The notes under the pieces are model-generated. The model was not told the origin of the DNA, did no database searches, and was given only the letters and a program-made list of their open reading frames with translations. Positions 1 to 8,532 of a stretch of DNA of 64,000 bases are shown one piece after another (within the stretch, counting starts at the first letter, position 1; each line of letters starts with the position of its first letter). The stretch is taken from positions 62,001-126,000 of the forward strand of contig CAZDVK010000002.1 of NCBI GenBank assembly GCA_964508915.1, written 5' to 3'. The translations under genes were made by a program, and so were the position numbers. This stretch comes from CAZDVK01 sp964508915 (GTDB lineage Bacteria; Pseudomonadota; Alphaproteobacteria; Paracaedibacterales; CAIULA01).

Positions 1-2381
1 GGGCCTGACCTGGAATGCACCTTCACAAGTTCCGACAATGGAACCAATGTTCCTTCTTTGTCATTGGCCTTCACAAACAGGTTGGTGATGTCATGAGGGG
101 TACGGCGCGCTTCATTTTCAACTTCCACACGCACGTCGTACAACTTATTTTCCCGTTTGAATGTGTTTGCTTTTTTACCACGAATTAATGCATCAATTGT
201 TTCTGCAATGGTGGCTGGTTCAATACCTAATGATGACACCTTGTCACGAATAATACTGACAGTGAAATCTTCGGTATCTCCACGAATTTCAGAGTTGACC
301 CCCAACACCATACCCGATGCGTATAGGTTAGATACCATATTTTGCGTAATATCTTTTAACTCACGGTAAGTCTTGTTGCCCAAAACAACAAACTGTACAG
401 CACGGTTATCGTCACCGCTAATACCTGTTGAGCCGCTATTGATCTTTGCATCAACGCCCGTAATTTGTTCCATGCGATCGCGAATTTCATCGGCCACTTC
501 ATCGGTTGAACGCTTACGGTCAGATTTTAGGTGAATAGATGTGTCAAATGTTGGGTTAATAATCTGCACAACACGTCGTTCAATTTCAGGGATACTGCCC
601 AGAATTTCATCAATACGCTGAATGTAACGTTCTGTATATTCAAGGGTTGATGTTTGGGGAGCTTGTCCATCAATTGTAATCAGACCCTGATCTTCTTTGG
701 GCGTAAATTCAGATGGCAAATACCGGTGCACAATATAGCCAACCAGGGCAAATGCAATAGCACCTAAGGCCACATAATGACGGTATTGAATTGTGATTTT
801 TAAATACTTTTCGTACAAAATTTCTAGTTGAGAAATCCATTCATCTACTTTGATTTTGTTTTTAAATTTATCCCAGGGGGTTACAGCATCATCGCCATGC
901 TTATGAGGGGCTAACATGCGGGCACACATCATGGGTGATAGCGTCAAGGCAGCAAAACCTGATATGAAAACAGCGCCAGCCAGCGTGATGGAAAATTCTG
1001 TCATCAGTTTACCCGTCATGCCCTGTGCTAAAGCAACAGGCGTATAAACGGCTATTAACGTTAAAGTCATGGCAACAACGGCAAAACTGATTTCCCGAAT
1101 TCCTTTGAATGCTGCCTCTACAGGCTTTACGCCTGCCTCGATATGACGGTACGAATTTTCAAGAACAATAATGGCATCGTCCACGACCAACCCAATAGCT
1201 AACACCATCGCCATGAGGGTGAACATGTTGATGCTGAAATGCAAAATGTACATCAAAAATAGGGCACCAATTAAGGAAACTGGAATGGTAACCAAAGGAA
1301 TCAACGATGCACGGGCGGAACGTAAAAATAGAAACACAACAGCAACAACCAATAAGGTGGCTTCTAAAATAGTTTTGAAGACTTCGGAAATAGATTTTTC
1401 AATGAATACAGTCTTGTCGCTGGCAACCTCGATGCTCATTTCTTCAGGAAGGTGCTTTTTTATTTTTTCCATAGCACCCTTGACACCGCGTGCTACATCC
1501 ACAGGGTTTGCCGTTGATTGTTTCACGATAGAAATACTGACACCACCTTTTCCGTTATAGCGGGTACGGGTTTTGCGGTCGTTAGATGTCACTTCAGCAC
1601 GGCCCAAATCTCGGACGCGAATGAGGTGATTTTTACGGGAAGTTATCACCAAATTTTCAAATTCTTCAGGTTTTTCCAAGTTGGCAACAGTTGTCACCAA
1701 ATACTCACGGTTATGGCTAATCAATTTACCAGCTGGTTTTTCAATACTCTGCCGTTTTAAAGCTGTTAAAACCTCTGAAACGGTAATCCCATACGCTGCT
1801 AAGCGAATAGGGTCTAGGTAAATATTCATTTCATACAGGCCAGCACCCAACACATCCACGCGCGCAACACCTGTTATGGATTCAATTTCCTTTTGAATTT
1901 CTCGGGTTGCATAGTCAAACAACTGGTTTGTTTGAAGTGTGTCACTGGTTAACGCTAAAGTAACAATAGGTTTTTCCTCTGCCCTGGATTTCACTAAAGA
2001 TGGTTCTGATGCTTCGTCAGGCAATTTATTTTCGCGAGAACGACTGAGGCGGTCACGAATATCATTTGTTGCACTGTCCATGCTTCGGTCTGGTGTGAAT
2101 TCAATGGTTACCTTGCTGTCTTCTGTACTGCTAATAGAGGTGATGTTTGCAACGCCTTCAATACCAGATACGGCGTCTTCAATAACACGGGTAATTTGGG
2201 CTTCCACAATTTCGGGGCCCGCACCAGGAAGCTGTGTTTCAATAGTGATATAGGGACGTTCAATGCGTGGGTATTGTTGGATTGGGAGGCGATAACCACC
2301 CACAAGGCCCACCAAAATAAGAACCAGGGTCATCACCCAGGCTAAAACAGGACGCCGAATACATACTTCTGATAATTTCAT
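1..2381 (-). CDS. RND-family multidrug efflux permease (AcrB/MexB type), 3' part missing
   Basis: This is the inner-membrane, proton-driven pump subunit of a tripartite efflux system. The reading frame starts at an ATG at 2381 and runs off the left edge, leaving about 793 residues of the usual 1,020-1,050. The N-terminus (MKLSEVCIRRPVLAWVMTLV) is the typical first transmembrane helix, followed by the porter domain. The stretch VLAIGLVVDDAIIVLEN carries the paired Asp residues of helix TM4 that relay protons in this family. Its start lies 19 bp downstream of the adaptor gene stop, so the two form one operon. No outer-membrane TolC-type gene is visible. Substrate cannot be told from sequence; the HAE1 (drug/hydrophobe) subfamily is the best fit. 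Confidence 0.95.
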   Translation of the reverse strand, partial: MKLSEVCIRRPVLAWVMTLVLILVGLVGGYRLPIQQYPRIERPYITIETQLPGAGPEIVEAQITRVIEDAVSGIEGVANITSISSTEDSKVTIEFTPDRSMDSATNDIRDRLSRSRENKLPDEASEPSLVKSRAEEKPIVTLALTSDTLQTNQLFDYATREIQKEIESITGVARVDVLGAGLYEMNIYLDPIRLAAYGITVSEVLTALKRQSIEKPAGKLISHNREYLVTTVANLEKPEEFENLVITSRKNHLIRVRDLGRAEVTSNDRKTRTRYNGKGGVSISIVKQSTANPVDVARGVKGAMEKIKKHLPEEMSIEVASDKTVFIEKSISEVFKTILEATLLVVAVVFLFLRSARASLIPLVTIPVSLIGALFLMYILHFSINMFTLMAMVLAIGLVVDDAIIVLENSYRHIEAGVKPVEAAFKGIREISFAVVAMTLTLIAVYTPVALAQGMTGKLMTEFSITLAGAVFISGFAALTLSPMMCARMLAPHKHGDDAVTPWDKFKNKIKVDEWISQLEILYEKYLKITIQYRHYVALGAIAFALVGYIVHRYLPSEFTPKEDQGLITIDGQAPQTSTLEYTERYIQRIDEILGSIPEIERRVVQIINPTFDTSIHLKSDRKRSTDEVADEIRDRMEQITGVDAKINSGSTGISGDDNRAVQFVVLGNKTYRELKDITQNMVSNLYASGMVLGVNSEIRGDTEDFTVSIIRDKVSSLGIEPATIAETIDALIRGKKANTFKRENKLYDVRVEVENEARRTPHDITNLFVKANDKEGTLVPLSELVKVHSRSG

Positions 2382-2399
2382 GTCAGGTAACTCAATTCT

Positions 2400-3683
2400 T
2401 TATCCAGGCTGTTGTGTTTTTGTCATTGCTTCCTGAGGCATCGTTGCAGCAGGGGCTGGTTGGGTTGCTGCATCTGCGGCTACTGAACCTGCTGCAGCCT
2501 TTGGTGTTTCGCCTGGCTTTTGTTCTTTAGATGCGTCTTTTTTGCCATCTGGATTGTCTTTAGTATTTTCCATGTTGGTTATTTTAACGCGCACACCATC
2601 AGCCAATTTAATTTGACCAACGGTTACAACGATTTGACCTGGTTGCAAACCACCCACAACTTCAATTTTTCCATTTTCACGGGTTCCAGTCAAAATACGG
2701 CGGCGACCGGCTTTTCCTTTTTCAACAACCCATACAAATTCAATTTCCCCTTCACGGTCAACAGCCGATTCGTCAACCATAATAGTTTCACCTTGCTCAC
2801 CAATAATTAGGCTGATACTGGCAAACAGACCCGCTTTAAGCATTCCACTATCATTCGGGATAGAGCCACGTATGGAAATACTGTGGCTTTCTGATTCAAC
2901 TTTTGAATCTACAGCTTCAACAACACCTGTAAATACTTTGTCTTTAAATGCATCAATGCGAACTTCAATAGTTTGACCCACACCAACATCGTGGACGTGT
3001 TTTTCTGGAATTTTGAATTCCACTTTCATAGGCGTACTATCCACTAGGGTTACGAGTTCTTGGCCTGCTTGTACGTAAGCACCAGGACTGACGCTAATAA
3101 GACCTATGTGACCTGCAAAAGGTGCCAGAATAGCTGTTTTTTCAAAGCGCGCTTTGGCTGCATCCAAATTTCCTTCAGACATAGCAAGCTCTGCGCGGGC
3201 CTTATCATAATCTTTCGTGCTACCTATTTTTTGTTCATGCAATTTAGAAACGCGGTCAAAATCAGCCTTTGCTTGCATCACTTGAGCTTCAGCTTTTTTG
3301 ACTTCAGCTTTTGCATCGGCATCATCAAATTTAATAATAGGCTGTCCTTGTTGAACGACTGACCCTTCTACAAAGGTAATTTCTTTTAGGCGACCATTCA
3401 TTTCGGACTTTATTGTCACATCTGCATTGGCTTTTAGGCGCCCAACGGTTGCAATACGCTTTGTCATAATGCCAACCTTTACCTGATCAGCTTCAATACT
3501 GACGGTTCGGTTTTGACGACGGGCGGCTTTATCATCGTCTGATTCCAGTACGTATGTGCATGCAGAACGAACGATTGGCCGCATAACCTTTAGAAATAGC
3601 CAAACGGCTAAAAGGCCAGCAAGTACGCCAAGGGCGATCATGAAAAGTCCACGCTTTTCTTTGGGAAGATGGTCAAAAAACAT
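2400..3683 (-). CDS. RND efflux periplasmic adaptor (HlyD/AcrA/MexA family)
   Basis: 427 residues. This membrane-fusion protein links the RND permease to an outer-membrane channel. One hydrophobic helix (about residues 13-33) anchors it in the inner membrane; there is no lipobox, unlike AcrA. A biotinyl/lipoyl-like half (TIKSEMNGRLKEITFVEGSVVQQGQPI) precedes an alpha-helical hairpin rich in Ala, Glu and Lys (about 110-170), the second lipoyl half (APFAGHIGLISVSPGAYV), and beta-barrel and membrane-proximal domains. The last 60 residues are a Lys/Pro/Ala-rich disordered tail. It is the first gene of the operon with the permease. Confidence 0.93.
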   Translation of the reverse strand: MFFDHLPKEKRGLFMIALGVLAGLLAVWLFLKVMRPIVRSACTYVLESDDDKAARRQNRTVSIEADQVKVGIMTKRIATVGRLKANADVTIKSEMNGRLKEITFVEGSVVQQGQPIIKFDDADAKAEVKKAEAQVMQAKADFDRVSKLHEQKIGSTKDYDKARAELAMSEGNLDAAKARFEKTAILAPFAGHIGLISVSPGAYVQAGQELVTLVDSTPMKVEFKIPEKHVHDVGVGQTIEVRIDAFKDKVFTGVVEAVDSKVESESHSISIRGSIPNDSGMLKAGLFASISLIIGEQGETIMVDESAVDREGEIEFVWVVEKGKAGRRRILTGTRENGKIEVVGGLQPGQIVVTVGQIKLADGVRVKITNMENTKDNPDGKKDASKEQKPGETPKAAAGSVAADAATQPAPAATMPQEAMTKTQQPG

Positions 3684-3783
3684 TTCGGCTACTTTAGATT
3701 TTTATTCCAGTATTTGTTACCTTATTACCATACCTTACACTGGAAAGTCTTAATTTTTTTCTAATATTTTGACAAGAAAGTGT

Positions 3784-4116
3784 TTATTTCTCAAAAATAT
3801 TCAGATTTTTTTCATCAATACCTGTGATCAGAATGGTTTTTTCTCGGCTTGTTAATCCAGATATAAGGGTAAGCTGGCTTTTTGCAATACCTAATTTCTC
3901 AGAAATTAAGTCAATAACAGCTTTATTTGCTTGATTATTTTCAGGGGCAGCTGTTACATACACCTTTAGAAATAACTGACTTCGTGGTCCTATCCCGATA
4001 TCACCAATACGATTTTTAGAAGCTTTTGGTGTTACCTTAAGCCATAGTTCAATGCCTTTTTCTGTTTGGCGAAATGGCAAATCAGCAGGCTTTGTTTTGA
4101 ATAAAGATAGTTGCAT
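3784..4116 (-). CDS. DUF167 / YggU-family protein
   Basis: 110 residues. It matches the DUF167 (YggU) family: small alpha/beta proteins with the core LWLKVTPKASKNRIG followed by LKVYVTAAPENNQANKAVIDLISEKL and a final strand region SGLTSREKTILITG. The biochemical role of the family is unknown. The open frame continues 18 codons upstream into tRNA-His, so the internal ATG at 4116 is taken as the true start; it lies 9 bp from the tRNA 3' end and the two may be co-transcribed. Confidence 0.85.
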   Translation of the reverse strand: MQLSLFKTKPADLPFRQTEKGIELWLKVTPKASKNRIGDIGIGPRSQLFLKVYVTAAPENNQANKAVIDLISEKLGIAKSQLTLISGLTSREKTILITGIDEKNLNIFEK

Positions 4117-4125
4117 ATTAAAAAA

Positions 4126-4203
4126 TGGGGCGAGTGACCGGTCTTGAACCGGCGACCTCCAGAGCCACAATCTGGCGCTCTAACCAACTGAGCTACACCC
4201 GCC
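4126..4203 (-). tRNA. tRNA-His (GTG)
   Basis: Full cloverleaf on the minus strand with an encoded CCA. Anticodon loop TTGTGGC gives GTG. The acceptor arm has 8 pairs, with an encoded G-1 facing C73, the identity element for HisRS in most bacteria. A group of alphaproteobacteria (the Caulobacter/Rhizobium side) lost G-1, so its presence here is informative. Confidence 0.97.
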
Positions 4204-4225
4204 ATAACCAACGTAACATGGGCTA

Positions 4226-4254
4226 TTCTTAACTTTTTTTCACGTATTCGTCAA
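4226..4254 (-). promoter_or_regulatory. Probable sigma-70 promoter for tRNA-His
   Basis: On the minus strand, TTGACG (4249-4254) is followed after 17 bp by TAAGAA (4226-4231). The predicted start would lie about 15 bp before the tRNA 5' end. The -35 is good and the -10 weak. Confidence 0.45.
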
Positions 4255-4290
4255 TGTTCAAAGTGCATTCATATTATTAAAAGTGCACCT

Positions 4291-4323
4291 ATGTTATTTA
4301 AAAGTTGGGAAATGAAATAACAT
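4291..4323. repeat. Perfect 9-bp inverted repeat upstream of the 4390 gene
   Basis: ATGTTATTT and AAATAACAT are separated by 15 bp, in the gap between tRNA-His and the glycosyltransferase-like gene. A direct repeat AAAGTGCA lies just left of it (4260-4267 and 4280-4287). It could be an operator or hairpin; no U-tract follows, so it is not a standard terminator. Confidence 0.4.
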
Positions 4324-4389
4324 ATTGAGTTCTATATAGCCTTTTGAGTACCTTAAACATCAAAAGCTTTAAAGAAAACGGGGGACTGC

Positions 4390-5358
4390 GTGTATAAGAA
4401 ATGGATTATAGGGGGAATTTTTCTTTTTGTTTCGATTTTCTGCTTTTTACATATGTTTATGTTGTATCGATTAGATATTTCGTTAGAACCTATTGATTGT
4501 CCTGCAAAAAGCGTTCAGAAAAACCCTATTTATCTAATCAGTTATGCAGACGGGCCGTCTGTTTTTCACAAAAATCAAAATACATTAGCGGTGTCAGCGG
4601 TTAATAAAGGCATTGATTTTATTTTTATGTATGGGCGTCATCACCTGCCTAAAAGTTTTGTGGATAAAAACCATGTTATTTTAAGCCATAAGCAAGGGGC
4701 CGGGTTCTGGGTTTGGAAACCGTGGATTATTTTAAATACTCTTAAAATGGCACCAGAAAATGCGATTGTTATTTATCTGGATAGTGGTTTCCTAATTCAA
4801 GACAACCTTCAGCCATTACTTAAAATTATGGAAGAAAGGCAAAAACCCATGCTTTTTGTGGCCCATGATGATTTGGGGACGTCGGTACAAGCTGTCACAC
4901 AAAAACATACATTGGTAAGAATGGGGTGCCAAAGTGAAAAATGTTTAACAGCGCCACATGTTTGGGGTGCTGTTAGTGTTTATAGAAACACAGCTGAAAC
5001 ACGCCAATTTGTTGAAAAGTGGCTGTCGTGGTGCCAGGTGCCAGATGCTGTGATGCAAGTTGAAGCGATACCTGAAATAAAAATTCCAGAATCACATAAA
5101 TCTAAGGCATCTAATTTTATTCATCATCACCATGATGAAGCTATTTTAAGTGTGTTATGCCAACAGAACCCACACAATAAGACGATTATGCCCTTGTCTC
5201 AGTTGAATCAGATGCGTGTATTAAGGTGGCATCATCGCCACCCGCCTTCTGAACATACGTCACTGCTTCCCCTTTTGCGTAAAAACACAAATTATGTTCA
5301 AAAGAAACTATATGCTTTGTGGACGTGGCCGTTACAAAAGTTGGGTTGTTCGTCGTAG
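4390..5358 (+). CDS. Membrane-anchored glycosyltransferase-like protein
   Basis: 322 residues, GTG start with GGGGGA just upstream. An N-terminal signal anchor (about 5-24) is followed by a soluble domain. The core GAGFWVWKPWIILNTL, then ENAIVIYLDSG, resembles a group of poorly studied bacterial proteins fused to or found near capsule glycosyltransferases, in which the IYLDSG/IYLDAG strand takes the place of the metal-binding DxD. A late HHHHDEAIL stretch may complete a metal site. I infer a nucleotide-sugar transferase acting at the membrane. It stands alone, convergent with the ABC-F gene only 3 bp away, so context does not help. Acceptor and sugar are unknown. Confidence 0.5.
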   Translation: MYKKWIIGGIFLFVSIFCFLHMFMLYRLDISLEPIDCPAKSVQKNPIYLISYADGPSVFHKNQNTLAVSAVNKGIDFIFMYGRHHLPKSFVDKNHVILSHKQGAGFWVWKPWIILNTLKMAPENAIVIYLDSGFLIQDNLQPLLKIMEERQKPMLFVAHDDLGTSVQAVTQKHTLVRMGCQSEKCLTAPHVWGAVSVYRNTAETRQFVEKWLSWCQVPDAVMQVEAIPEIKIPESHKSKASNFIHHHHDEAILSVLCQQNPHNKTIMPLSQLNQMRVLRWHHRHPPSEHTSLLPLLRKNTNYVQKKLYALWTWPLQKLGCSS

Positions 5359-5361
5359 GTT

Positions 5362-6921
5362 TTAACCCCTGAGGACTTCTTTTTTGTAGTCATCCAAAGA
5401 ACCTGGATAGGGTTTTACCGTATTGTTGGCAACTAACCATAAGCGATCAACCGTATGGTTTAATAGATGCCAGTCGTGGGCAATAAGAATAACAGCCCCT
5501 TGAAATTCATTGATGGCCATCATGAGGGATTCCCGCATTTCCATATCTAAATGGTTAGTGGGTTCGTCTAAAATAATGACGTGGGGTTTCTTGGTGCACA
5601 TTAACGCAAATACCAAACGGGCCTTTTCCCCACCCGACAAATTTTTAGCAACAATATCAGCTTTGTCGCGAGAAAAACCAAAGCGGCCTAAATAGGTGCG
5701 TGCTTGGGTTTCATTCCAATTAGGCATGGCATCTAGGACATGGCGAACGGGTGTATCTGTCATCACCAGTGAGTCTATTTGATGTTGTTGGAAAAAAGCA
5801 ATGCGCACTTTGCTGTGGCGTGTGCATACACCATCTGCTGGTTCCATTTGGCCTGCTAAAAATTTGGCAAAGGTAGATTTTCCATTACCGTTGGCACCCA
5901 ATAAAGCAATGCGGTCCTCTGGGCCAATATTACCACCCAAGTTTTTTAAAACCACATGGTCACCATAAGCTAATTTGACCTTATCAAAATGGATGAGAGG
6001 CGGGGACAAAGGCTCTACATCTGGAAATGACAGGTCAAAACTGGGGTCATCATTCAAAACATTAATGGGCCTTAATTTCGCAAGGGCTTTTACGCGGCTT
6101 TGTGCCTGGGCTGCTTTGCTGGCTTTAGCTTTGAAACGGTCAATAAAGCTTTGTAAATGCTGACGTTTGGCTTCTACTTTTGCATTAAAAGCTTCGGCAA
6201 AAGCTTTTTGCTGTTCGTAGGCTTCTATAAATTGGTCATAGTTTCCTTTGTAACGGGTGATGGTTTGATGATTGAGGTGAAAAATCGTATCGACGCAATC
6301 ATTCAAAAAATCCCGATCATGGCTGATAATAATCAAGGTATTTGGATAATGTTTTAAATAATCTTTTAGCCACATGGATGCTTCTAAATCCAAGTGATTG
6401 GTTGGTTCATCCAGCAATAAAATGTCAGGTTGGCGAAATAAAACAGAAGCTAACGCCACGCGCATGCGATAGCCCCCTGAAAAGCTTTGCAAAGGCTGAT
6501 TTTGGGCATCATCTGAAAAACCAAGACCTTTCAAAATGGTACTAGCGCGGGCTTCGGCTGAATAGGCATCAATTTGAATGAGGCGATCATACAAATCAGC
6601 CAGTAAGTTTGGGTCTTCACAAGTTTCAACAGCGTGAAAAAGGTCTACACGTTCTTGATCGGATGCTAGCAAAAACTCCAAAGGTGTTTGAGTGCCGCCT
6701 GGAACTTCTTGCTGGACAGTTAAAACCTTTAGGCCCTTGGCAATATCAACGGTGCCACCATCTGCCATGGTTTTTCCTAAAATTAATTTAAAAATCGTGG
6801 ATTTTCCAGCCCCGTTACGGCCTACAAGGCCCACATGATGCCCCATAGGAACTTGCATGTTGCCATTTTCGATCAGCATGCGGCCACCGATACGGTAAGT
6901 GATGTTTTGAAGGGTTAACAT
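5362..6921 (-). CDS. ABC-F family ATPase (Uup/YheS-like)
   Basis: 519 residues with two ABC cassettes and no membrane segment, the mark of ABC-F translation factors and ribosome-protecting ATPases. Cassette 1: Walker A GRNGAGKST, signature SFSGGYRMR, Walker B DILLLDEPTNHLD. Cassette 2: Walker A GANGNGKST, signature NLSGGEKAR, Walker B HVIILDEPTNHLD. The linker between them (about 225-290) is charged and helical, as expected for the arm that reaches the peptidyl-transfer region. It lacks the long C-terminal coiled coil of E. coli Uup. The family acts on stalled ribosomes; the exact subgroup is unclear. Confidence 0.9.
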   Translation of the reverse strand: MLTLQNITYRIGGRMLIENGNMQVPMGHHVGLVGRNGAGKSTIFKLILGKTMADGGTVDIAKGLKVLTVQQEVPGGTQTPLEFLLASDQERVDLFHAVETCEDPNLLADLYDRLIQIDAYSAEARASTILKGLGFSDDAQNQPLQSFSGGYRMRVALASVLFRQPDILLLDEPTNHLDLEASMWLKDYLKHYPNTLIIISHDRDFLNDCVDTIFHLNHQTITRYKGNYDQFIEAYEQQKAFAEAFNAKVEAKRQHLQSFIDRFKAKASKAAQAQSRVKALAKLRPINVLNDDPSFDLSFPDVEPLSPPLIHFDKVKLAYGDHVVLKNLGGNIGPEDRIALLGANGNGKSTFAKFLAGQMEPADGVCTRHSKVRIAFFQQHQIDSLVMTDTPVRHVLDAMPNWNETQARTYLGRFGFSRDKADIVAKNLSGGEKARLVFALMCTKKPHVIILDEPTNHLDMEMRESLMMAINEFQGAVILIAHDWHLLNHTVDRLWLVANNTVKPYPGSLDDYKKEVLRG

Positions 6922-7103
6922 GTTAAGTCGCTTTTATTTTTTGATTTTAAAAATGTGTTCTTAAAAAAATGCCTTTTAACGGTCCTTTAACTTTTTTGAC
7001 GTATTTTAAGAATTGGAGGTTAGTCTAAATCATCTAAAGGGTGGTTCGAAGTTAGAAATTGTTTCTGTTTTCCATAACGTTGCGCCTTATGTGTTACGTT
7101 AGA

Positions 7104-7345
7104 AAACCTGTTTAGCAGACTGTACCACAAGCGCTTGTGGTACGCAAAAGTTTGTTACTTGAAAGTGACCGAAAGTTGCGATTCAAGCGAAACCTTGAGG
7201 TATACCTTAAAAAAGGGTGCCGCAAGAGAGTAGGCGGAGCTTTGTTGAGGTGTGCGGAGGGGTGGCGCTGTGCACTGGTTTTTGTGGAGTCTAGGTGGGC
7301 CCCACGCAGTGGGCGGGGTGTGTCCAAAAACTGTTTTAGAAATAG
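7104..7345. other. GC-rich, hairpin-dense non-coding patch
   Basis: The 445-bp gap between the ABC-F gene and ispA holds no convincing gene. From about 7104 to 7345 it is distinctly richer in GC than its flanks and packed with inverted repeats: the 22-bp palindrome at 7122-7143, CTTGAA/TTCAAG around 7157-7185, AGGTATACCT at 7199-7208, CCCAC-GCA-GTGGG near 7300-7312, and an enclosing GTTTTTG (7278-7284) with CAAAAAC (7325-7331). It could be a structured RNA, a decayed mobile element or a repeat family. Short open frames cross it on both strands but show no protein-like features. Confidence 0.35.
7122..7143. repeat. Perfect 22-bp palindrome
   Basis: GTACCACAAGC followed by its exact reverse complement, with no spacer. 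It could be a dimeric protein-binding site or the end of the GC-rich patch. Confidence 0.7.
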
Positions 7346-7366
7346 CCTAGAGTTTTTTAGTTTCAA

Positions 7367-8266
7367 TCAATACGTTCGGTTTTGCATCCATGCGATCAAA
7401 TCTTTCAAAAGTGACGAATTTCCTTGGGTTTCCATGGCACCAATCTTTTGATGCACGTCGTTGATTTTTGTTTCCACAAATTTCCAAGCTCCGTCAATTT
7501 CCAGCAGCGTGACAAAAGTTGTTTTTTGTGTGTCATTTTGTGTGGGCTTGCCTAAAGTTTCAGGGGTTGAGGTGTGGTCTAACAGGTCATCTACAACCTG
7601 ATAAATTAAACCCAAGCTTAACCCAACAGAGCGAAGAGATTCTATAGCGTGCAAAGGGGTGTCAGCTACAATGGCTGGGCTTATGCATGAAAAGGCAAAC
7701 AATTGCCCCGTTTTTAAATTTTGCAAATGTTCACTATGACTGATATTTACGGTATGAACAGGGCTTATATCCAGCATTTGACCACCCACCATACCCGATG
7801 GGCCGCTTGCTTTGGCCAGTTCTTGAACTAAAGAAAGAGATATAGAAGAGGGAAGGGAGCTTTCAGCAAGCACCTGAAAAGCCAACGTTAATAAGGCGTC
7901 GCCCGCTAAAATGGCGGTGGCTTCATCAAATTGTTTCCAAACACTGGGTTTACCACGGCGTAAAGGGGCATTATCCATGGCAGGCAAGTCGTCATGCACC
8001 AAAGAATAGGCATGAATGAATTCAACTGCCACGGCGGCTGGCAAAACTTTTTGAAAATCAACCCCTACGTAATCAGCGACGGCTTGCATCAAAAGGGGGC
8101 GAAAGCGCTTGCCACCCTGCAAAGCAGCATAATACATGGCGTCTTGAAGCGGCGATGGGGCTTTCTGTTTTTTCAAATAGTCAGCAATAGCTTCATCGAC
8201 TGTGTTAATTACTGTCTGCCAGCGTTGATTCAAAAATGCTGAATCTTTAAGCTTCAAAGGGTTCAA
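7367..8266 (-). CDS. ispA: Farnesyl diphosphate synthase (geranyltranstransferase)
   Basis: Makes farnesyl diphosphate from IPP and DMAPP, feeding ubiquinone and undecaprenol synthesis. The first Asp-rich motif is HDDLPAMD, the second DDLLD; the substrate-binding GGKRFRP and AGDALLTLAF are intact. The frame is open to a TTG at 8305, but the TTG at 8266 has GTGAGG at good spacing and gives 299 residues, the length of E. coli IspA; it overlaps the xseB stop by 20 bp. The xseB-ispA order is widespread; the usual next gene dxs does not follow here. IspD and IspF of the same MEP pathway lie at 35.2-36.4 kb. Confidence 0.93.
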   Translation of the reverse strand: MNPLKLKDSAFLNQRWQTVINTVDEAIADYLKKQKAPSPLQDAMYYAALQGGKRFRPLLMQAVADYVGVDFQKVLPAAVAVEFIHAYSLVHDDLPAMDNAPLRRGKPSVWKQFDEATAILAGDALLTLAFQVLAESSLPSSISLSLVQELAKASGPSGMVGGQMLDISPVHTVNISHSEHLQNLKTGQLFAFSCISPAIVADTPLHAIESLRSVGLSLGLIYQVVDDLLDHTSTPETLGKPTQNDTQKTTFVTLLEIDGAWKFVETKINDVHQKIGAMETQGNSSLLKDLIAWMQNRTY

Positions 8267-8468
8267 GGGTTGCCTCACCCGCTGATAAGCCCACCACTTG
8301 GTCAACCTTTAGTTTGGCAGCCTGCAATTTTTGTTCACAGTGGGCCTTGAGAGCAGCACCTTTTTCAAAAACTTGAACGGCTTCATCCAAAGGCAAACGG
8401 CCTTCTTCCAGACGTTTCACCAGAGTTTCGAGCTGGCCCAGGGCCTCTTCAAAAGATAGGTCTTTCAT
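8247..8468 (-). CDS. xseB: Exodeoxyribonuclease VII small subunit
   Basis: 73 residues, all helical: SFEEALGQLETLVKRLEEG, then LPLDEAVQVFEKGAALKAHC and EQKLQAAKLKVDQV, the full XseB pattern. XseB binds XseA to form the nuclease that degrades single-stranded DNA to oligonucleotides; xseA is not in the window. The ATG at 8468 is preferred over the one at 8501 because the family's homology begins within a few residues of it. The gene overlaps ispA. Confidence 0.9.
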   Translation of the reverse strand: MKDLSFEEALGQLETLVKRLEEGRLPLDEAVQVFEKGAALKAHCEQKLQAAKLKVDQVVGLSAGEATLEPFEA

Positions 8469-8532
8469 GATTATTGCATTTTTATGTGAAATTAGGCCCA
8501 TGTTAGCCAGCTTTTGGGTTAAAAATCAAGGT

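Noticed and set aside
4117..4170. Longer N-terminus for the DUF167 protein
   Set aside because: It would be translated from inside tRNA-His; the internal ATG fits the family.
7112..7451. Open frames on both strands across the GC-rich patch
   Set aside because: Composition is odd, there is no ribosome site or domain, and one overlaps the end of ispA; more likely non-coding.
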